Shown: positions 18,841 to 22,858 of the stretch, in pieces
Layout of the letters: each line of letters opens with the position of its first letter
Numbering within the stretch: the first letter of the stretch is position 1
Source: Pelargonium cotyledonis
Taxonomy: Eukaryota; Streptophyta; Magnoliopsida; Geraniales; Geraniaceae
Length of the DNA stretch: 22,858 nucleotides
NCBI GenBank assembly: GCA_036897625.1
Contig: JAYMTA010000942.1
Span: 1-22,858, forward strand
Direction: 5' to 3'
Translations under genes and position numbers: made by a program
Notes under the pieces: model-generated
What the model saw: only the letters and a program-made list of their open reading frames with translations
What the model was told of the DNA's origin: nothing
Database searches by the model: none

Positions 18841-19601
18841 CAATGCTTTGAAAACCGACCCAGAGGTCAACCCGGTCAGGACGCTAGGTCAACCAGGCGA
18901 ACCGGGTTGACCGGCCAGGATAATTATTTTATTATTATTATTATATATATAATCCAAAATAATTTCAATTTCAAACCCATAGAGAGATCACGTTACTGCA
19001 ATTCAACGTCCTTAACTCCGAACCGTATTCATTCCAAAAAAAAATCTCCAGTTCGCAGCCTCCCTGGCCGATTATCTCACTGGCAAAGCAACTGCACCAC
19101 TTTTGTGCCTCTCTGGCCGATTAATTCAAGCGGCTCCGACAAAGCATCTAACCTCTTTCTAAAACGATTCAAGCCTTTAAATGCCAAGCCTAACCTCATC
19201 ATCAATCATTTTTCTCAACTAGTTACATGCCCAGAAAATAGGAAGAATATAAAAATAAAATTAAAAAGATGATGACGGCGTGGAAGTTGAGCTGCAGAGA
19301 AATGAAGTCGTGAAGATGATATAGGTTAGATGCTTAGATTTAATTTAGGGTTTTCTAAAAAAAATTATGAACTTTTTATTATTATTAACATATTAGCATC
19401 TTTTTAAGGAAATATGGGCTTTTCCATCACAATTTACAAAACCAAGCCCAATTCCAGTTTTAAAATGAACTTTTTCTCAATGAACACAAAATTGGGTACT
19501 GGTTTTGACTTATTTTCCGAGCGAGCATACTACCGAACCGGTGACCTTACCGGGTCCTGGATCAATCAGTTGACCTAGCCGGTCCGATTTTTAAAACCTT
19601 G
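18841..19601. mobile_element. Non-autonomous hAT element (761 bp) with perfect 8-bp duplication
   Basis: CACTAAAT lies on both sides (18833-18840 and 19602-19609). The left end reads CAATGCTTTGAAAACCGACC; the right end read backwards is CAAGGTTTTAAAAATCGGAC. The match continues into a GGTCAAC block in both subterminal regions. An 8-bp duplication with CA(A/G) termini and CCGG-rich ends fits hAT. Removing the element gives ...CCACTAAATCTAATTC..., a natural continuation. No transposase is seen. An open frame crossing the left border (18706-19272) is chance. Confidence 0.85.
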
Positions 19602-19651
19602 CACTAAATCTAATTCAAATACAACTAATTCAACAGTCCAAAAAATCCAAC

Positions 19652-19683
19652 ATTCAAATTCAAATTCAAATTCAAATTCAAAC
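19652..19683. repeat. Hexanucleotide repeat (ATTCAA)n
   Basis: Five to six copies of ATTCAA in an AT-rich, C-containing stretch with further dispersed ATTCAA motifs on both sides. Confidence 0.85.
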
Positions 19684-19711
19684 ATTCAACAACAACATTC
19701 AAATCAATTAA

Positions 19712-19815
19712 GCCAAAAAATTCAAAAATTGAGCCAAAAGTTAAAAAAAAAAATTAAATCTCATCACAAACCAAAAATCACAAACAAAGATTGGGCCAAA
19801 AAATTCAAAAATTGA
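19712..19815. repeat. 21-bp direct repeat pair
   Basis: GCCAAAAAATTCAAAAATTG followed by A occurs at 19712-19732 and again at 19795-19815, 83 bp apart, without mismatch. Confidence 0.8.
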
Positions 19816-19829
19816 ACCAGACCTAGTCT

Positions 19830-20585
19830 AGTGTGGTCTCCACACCTTGGCCAGATCTGGCCTCTCACGCTGCTTCATGGACGACTTCCTTCGCTGTGGT
19901 CGTGAACGTTGTCGGAGCACAGATCAGAAGAAGTTGTGGTTATGAACGTTGTGGCTGTGCTGCGGTCGCGAACGTCGGCGAGAGGATGAGCCCGCCATGG
20001 CCGAGCCAGACTAGACCAGATCCGTCGGTGAGAGGATGATCACGCCATGGTATGTGGAGTCGTCGCCGTCACCGTGGAGCCTTCGTCCAGATCTGCTGGA
20101 GATCGAATCGATAAGGAGCCGCGGCCACCGTCTAAGCCGACATTGTCGTTTCCATGTTGTGCTCCAAGCGAGAGAGATAAGAGGCGACCAGAGCACGCCG
20201 CCTGAGCCAGCCGTGTTTCATCGTCTGAGTCACCGCCGAGAGAGAGGCGACCAGAAATGGACGCATCGAGTCGTCCGTCACCGTCGTCTGTTAGTTGTGA
20301 GAGACAGATGCATATTTTATAATAACTAGTTTGATTAAGTATATATGTGCGAAATTATTGTAATTTTTTTTTAATTTTAGTTCACACAACACATGAACAA
20401 TTAACACATGTAAATGTTTTTTCTCTATTACAAACAGACTCTACAAGTCCGGTCTCAGTCTGGTCCAGGTAATTTCGGTCCAATCCGGGTCCAAAATCAA
20501 GTAGCTACAAGTCCGGTCCCGGTCCACATAATTCTAGAATTTTGGTTTCGGTTTCAGTACGGTCTTGACCATTTGAACACCCCTA
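19830..20585 (-). mobile_element. hAT-type terminus in opposite orientation, with GC-rich interior
   Basis: Read on the minus strand from 20585, the sequence begins TAGGGGTGTTCAAATGGTC, a plant hAT terminus. A subterminal region with two copies of CTACAAGTCCGGTC (plus strand, 20441 and 20505) and many GGTCC motifs follows. The interior (about 19830-20310) is GC-rich and repetitive: CGGCGAGAGGATGAGCCCGC near 19975 is echoed by CGGTGAGAGGATGATCACGC near 20025. No transposase match was seen. The other terminus was not found, so it is truncated, and the left limit is approximate. Confidence 0.6.
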
Positions 20586-20802
20586 ATCATCATTGTCATT
20601 GAACATTTGGATGAAAAAGGAGATTGGTTTGCAGTCTCCACATGTGAATTATATGTCTTAGTTTGAGTTATTCGTCATAATAGTTGGTGTTTATGCTAAC
20701 GTTGATTTGTTATTTATAACTATTACCAATTTGTATGTTTGTAATAGGAGAATATATTTGTTGTTACTCATTATGTTTTAAGTTACTAAACCTAGAGCAT
20801 GA
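20586..20802. other. AT-rich non-coding stretch
   Basis: No coding or element signal is seen. Confidence 0.5.
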
Positions 20803-20885
20803 ATTAGTCGACCAATTATTTGAATACACTAACCGACCATACAAATTGGTCGACCAATTATTTGAATAGACAAACCGACAATATG
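20803..20885. repeat. Two-copy 42-bp tandem repeat
   Basis: Units 20803-20844 and 20845-20885 share ATT(A/G)GTCGACCAATTATTTG and a later ACCGACNATA block, differing at a few positions. Each holds a GTCGAC palindrome. Confidence 0.85.
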
Positions 20886-20887
20886 AG

Positions 20888-22080
20888 TGATAACTCGCAT
20901 TTTGTGCTAGTTATCCAACTCTAAATCATACTAAATCTAGCATGTTTCGTGTATTTTTATCTCTTGTTTGAGCTCAATTGTGGTTAATTTGATTAAATAT
21001 TCGTTTTGTGACTCATTCAAGTGCATTAATGTACTTTTTGTGTTTTTAGCTTATTTTCGGTAGTTTTTAGTGTATTTTATGTATATTTTTTCCTGTTTTA
21101 TGTGCGCCTAGTTTTTATTATGATTTTTAGGTTATTAGGAGCGCACGTGATGACTGGAATTGGATTATTTATGCAGGGTCAAGGCAAGTCAATGGAGGTC
21201 AATAGAAGAAAATGGCAAAAAGATGAGGTTTTGGTGAAATTCACAAATCTTCATCAAAGTTGTAGAGGACATCTTGGGCTTTCCAACAAGTGGTGGCCCG
21301 TAATTTTCTCAGGTCGTTTGGCCCATCAAACGTTAGGTTAAAGGCAGCGCATCTGCTCAGACTCGTGAAAACCCTAATTTCGGTGTGCAGCCTTGTCACT
21401 TGATCATACGTGACGCCGCAACGCCAGCTCTAGGCGCTGCAACACCTACGTTACTGCCAAAATCTATAAATTGACGGGCTTGGCTTCATTTTAATCATCT
21501 AGAGTGAGGAGAAGGAAATGTTGTGCAATTTGGGAGCTGATGCTGGGTATTGGGGGCTCATTAGAGCCTCTCTTCCGCCCATGTTAAGCATCGTAAGAGC
21601 CGATGACGAGTGATGACAACACTCGATTTCCATTTATGAATTTTTTTCTTTTCATTATTAGCATTTGGTTTCATTCATGTAATCGAATTTATTCTTCGTC
21701 TATAAGAACTTCTTTTGATTATATGTTAGTTTTGGGTTTTATTTTAATTGCAATCAACTTCGTTCTTCGTCTATGAAAATCTCAAGTTGTTTTCAATTGA
21801 TTTAATTAACTTTGCTTATTTGACTAGGCTTAAGCATGTTATCCCAATAATGGATAATTGTGCACTTGATTGTAGTTGCTAGTTTATTTTGGTTGTTGAT
21901 TAATCTTAAGCTACACGGTAGTACGATGATCCAAAAAGGTAGTAACTGTTTAGCTAAGGTGTATGTGGGACCTTTTGATGGGTCGGTGTTACAATGATCC
22001 CAAAAAGTAGTAACCATCGATCTGTGCATGTGAATTAACTTAAGGGAGTGCTCGACATTACTACCCCATAGCACTTACAT
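20888..22080 (+). repeat. Gypsy-type LTR-like sequence, right end not fixed
   Basis: It begins TGATAACTCG, the same ten bases that open the probable solo LTR at 3927, right after the tandem repeat. A region with ACGCCGCAACGCC near 21412, a TATA-like TCTATAAATT near 21463 and a T-rich downstream part follow. A related GACGCCACAA motif occurs in the 3927 LTR. No TG...CA right end, primer-binding site or coding domain could be fixed. Open frames inside (21102-21341; minus 21802-22074) have no recognisable domain. Confidence 0.5.
21468..21476 (+). promoter_or_regulatory. TATA-like box in the LTR-like sequence
   Basis: A TATAAAT-type motif within CCAAAATCTATAAATTGACG lies about 580 bp from the LTR-like start, a plausible place for an LTR promoter. 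This is weak evidence. Confidence 0.35.
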
Positions 22081-22858
22081 GTGTAACACATTCACCCGAA
22101 AGATTCAATGTCTCCATTGTTTAAGTGTAGATTCTAAAAAATAGCTAGTTCCAATGGTATGCGGGTGTAATGCCTTAATGTGGCCGGTACAACCTCATTT
22201 TGGATTTCAGCTTGAGTTTTCCCATTTCATAGATTTGCTCAAGCGGATCAAACCGTTGGGTAAGATTACGTCTTACGCCAAGCAAAACAGAACTGGGTCC
22301 GTTTTTCATGTGTATAGTGGACTTTTGTTTACTAGAGTAACCAAGCTATTGATCTTACACTGAGTATGACAACTCAAACATTCAACTTACACTATCAATT
22401 GCTTGCATTTGTTATGAGGTTGGGATGCGATGATTGGTGTAGAAATGTGATTGAAATCAAATTTGGGAAGGAGTGATGTATGTTGAATTAAACTCATGTT
22501 CTATTATTCATAATGCTATCGAGCAATTCGATGGGATTGTTTTGGTTGATCGTAGTAGGAGTTGTACCACCGTTTCAGGAGTGGCTCTTGCGGCTTAGAA
22601 CATGAGGGGGAGTAAGGCCGCTAGCATTAGTCCTATCTGTGTCGCTTCCTACCAATGCAATTGTATCTGTTATGATAAGGTCGGTTGTGTTGATTCAATA
22701 TGACTATTGTATCTTTCCATCTCGAATAATTAATCACACTTTGACACCGTCAATATCGTATCCGGACCCACACTAGCACGATCTCCATTGACCAAGATTT
22801 CATTTTTCTTAACTCTTTCTCATCTCTTGGATCACTCGTACATAGTTTATTTTATTGG
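22081..22858. other. Unassigned right end of the window
   Basis: Composition is close to balanced compared with the AT-rich left. Open frames include 22154-22363 on the plus strand (69 codons, rich in aromatic residues), but I do not recognise any protein. It could be the internal part of a decayed retrotransposon following the LTR-like sequence, or unrelated spacer. Confidence 0.35.

Noticed and set aside
18706..19272. 188-codon plus-strand open frame
   Set aside because: It crosses the left border and inverted repeat of the hAT element at 18841 and has no recognisable domain, so it is chance.
20036..20329. 97-codon open frame, Arg/His rich
   Set aside because: GC-rich repeated DNA keeps frames open. 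The composition is unlike a folded protein, and a minus frame overlaps it.

Overview
The window reads as plant nuclear DNA, most likely from a flowering plant. It is AT-rich and holds plant-type transposable elements of nearly every class: Copia, Gypsy-type LTRs, an L1-type LINE with a terminal RNase H, hAT, Mutator-like (MULE) and a Tourist-like MITE. One short exon is clearly a plant-like eIF6 sequence. I found no intact host gene, no tRNA or rRNA gene and no CRISPR array. Every long reading frame I could assign belongs to a decayed transposable element. The species cannot be named from this sequence.

Layout, left to right. (1) 1-2916: 5' part of a Ty1/Copia retrotransposon on the minus strand, with one LTR, a primer-binding site, gag, protease and integrase; the element runs off the left edge before reverse transcriptase. 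(2) 2917-3540: non-coding, with a GA microsatellite. (3) About 3540-5860: an old LTR-like repeat with a clear promoter block, split by a probable solo LTR (3927-5363). (4) About 5865-11711: a broken hAT transposase gene on the plus strand. A second, complete hAT element (6371-10654) sits inside one of its codon-level conserved blocks, with matching ends and a near-perfect 8-bp target duplication. The inner element carries its own transposase remnant, a captured last exon of eIF6, and a 272-bp MITE with a TTA duplication. The nest is therefore three levels deep. (5) 11771 to about 12860: one end of a further hAT-like non-autonomous element. (6) About 12862-16790: a LINE on the minus strand with recognisable endonuclease, reverse transcriptase, zinc-binding and RNase H regions, all broken. 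(7) 17095-18357: a MULE with 117-bp inverted ends, a perfect 9-bp duplication and a GC-rich, CT-repeat cargo. (8) 18447-19830: one arm of a related MULE, interrupted by a 761-bp hAT element (18841-19601) with a perfect 8-bp duplication. (9) About 19830-20585: a GC-rich segment ending in a hAT terminus in the opposite orientation. (10) 20803-20885: a two-copy 42-bp tandem repeat, then a Gypsy-type LTR-like sequence from 20888 onward whose far end I could not fix.

The most informative part is the region 5865-11711. The insertion sites can be read to the base, so the order of events can be recovered. Outer hAT came first, then the inner hAT carrying an eIF6 exon (or acquiring it later), then the MITE. 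No new multi-gene system is evident; the novelty, if any, is in the nesting and the gene-fragment capture.
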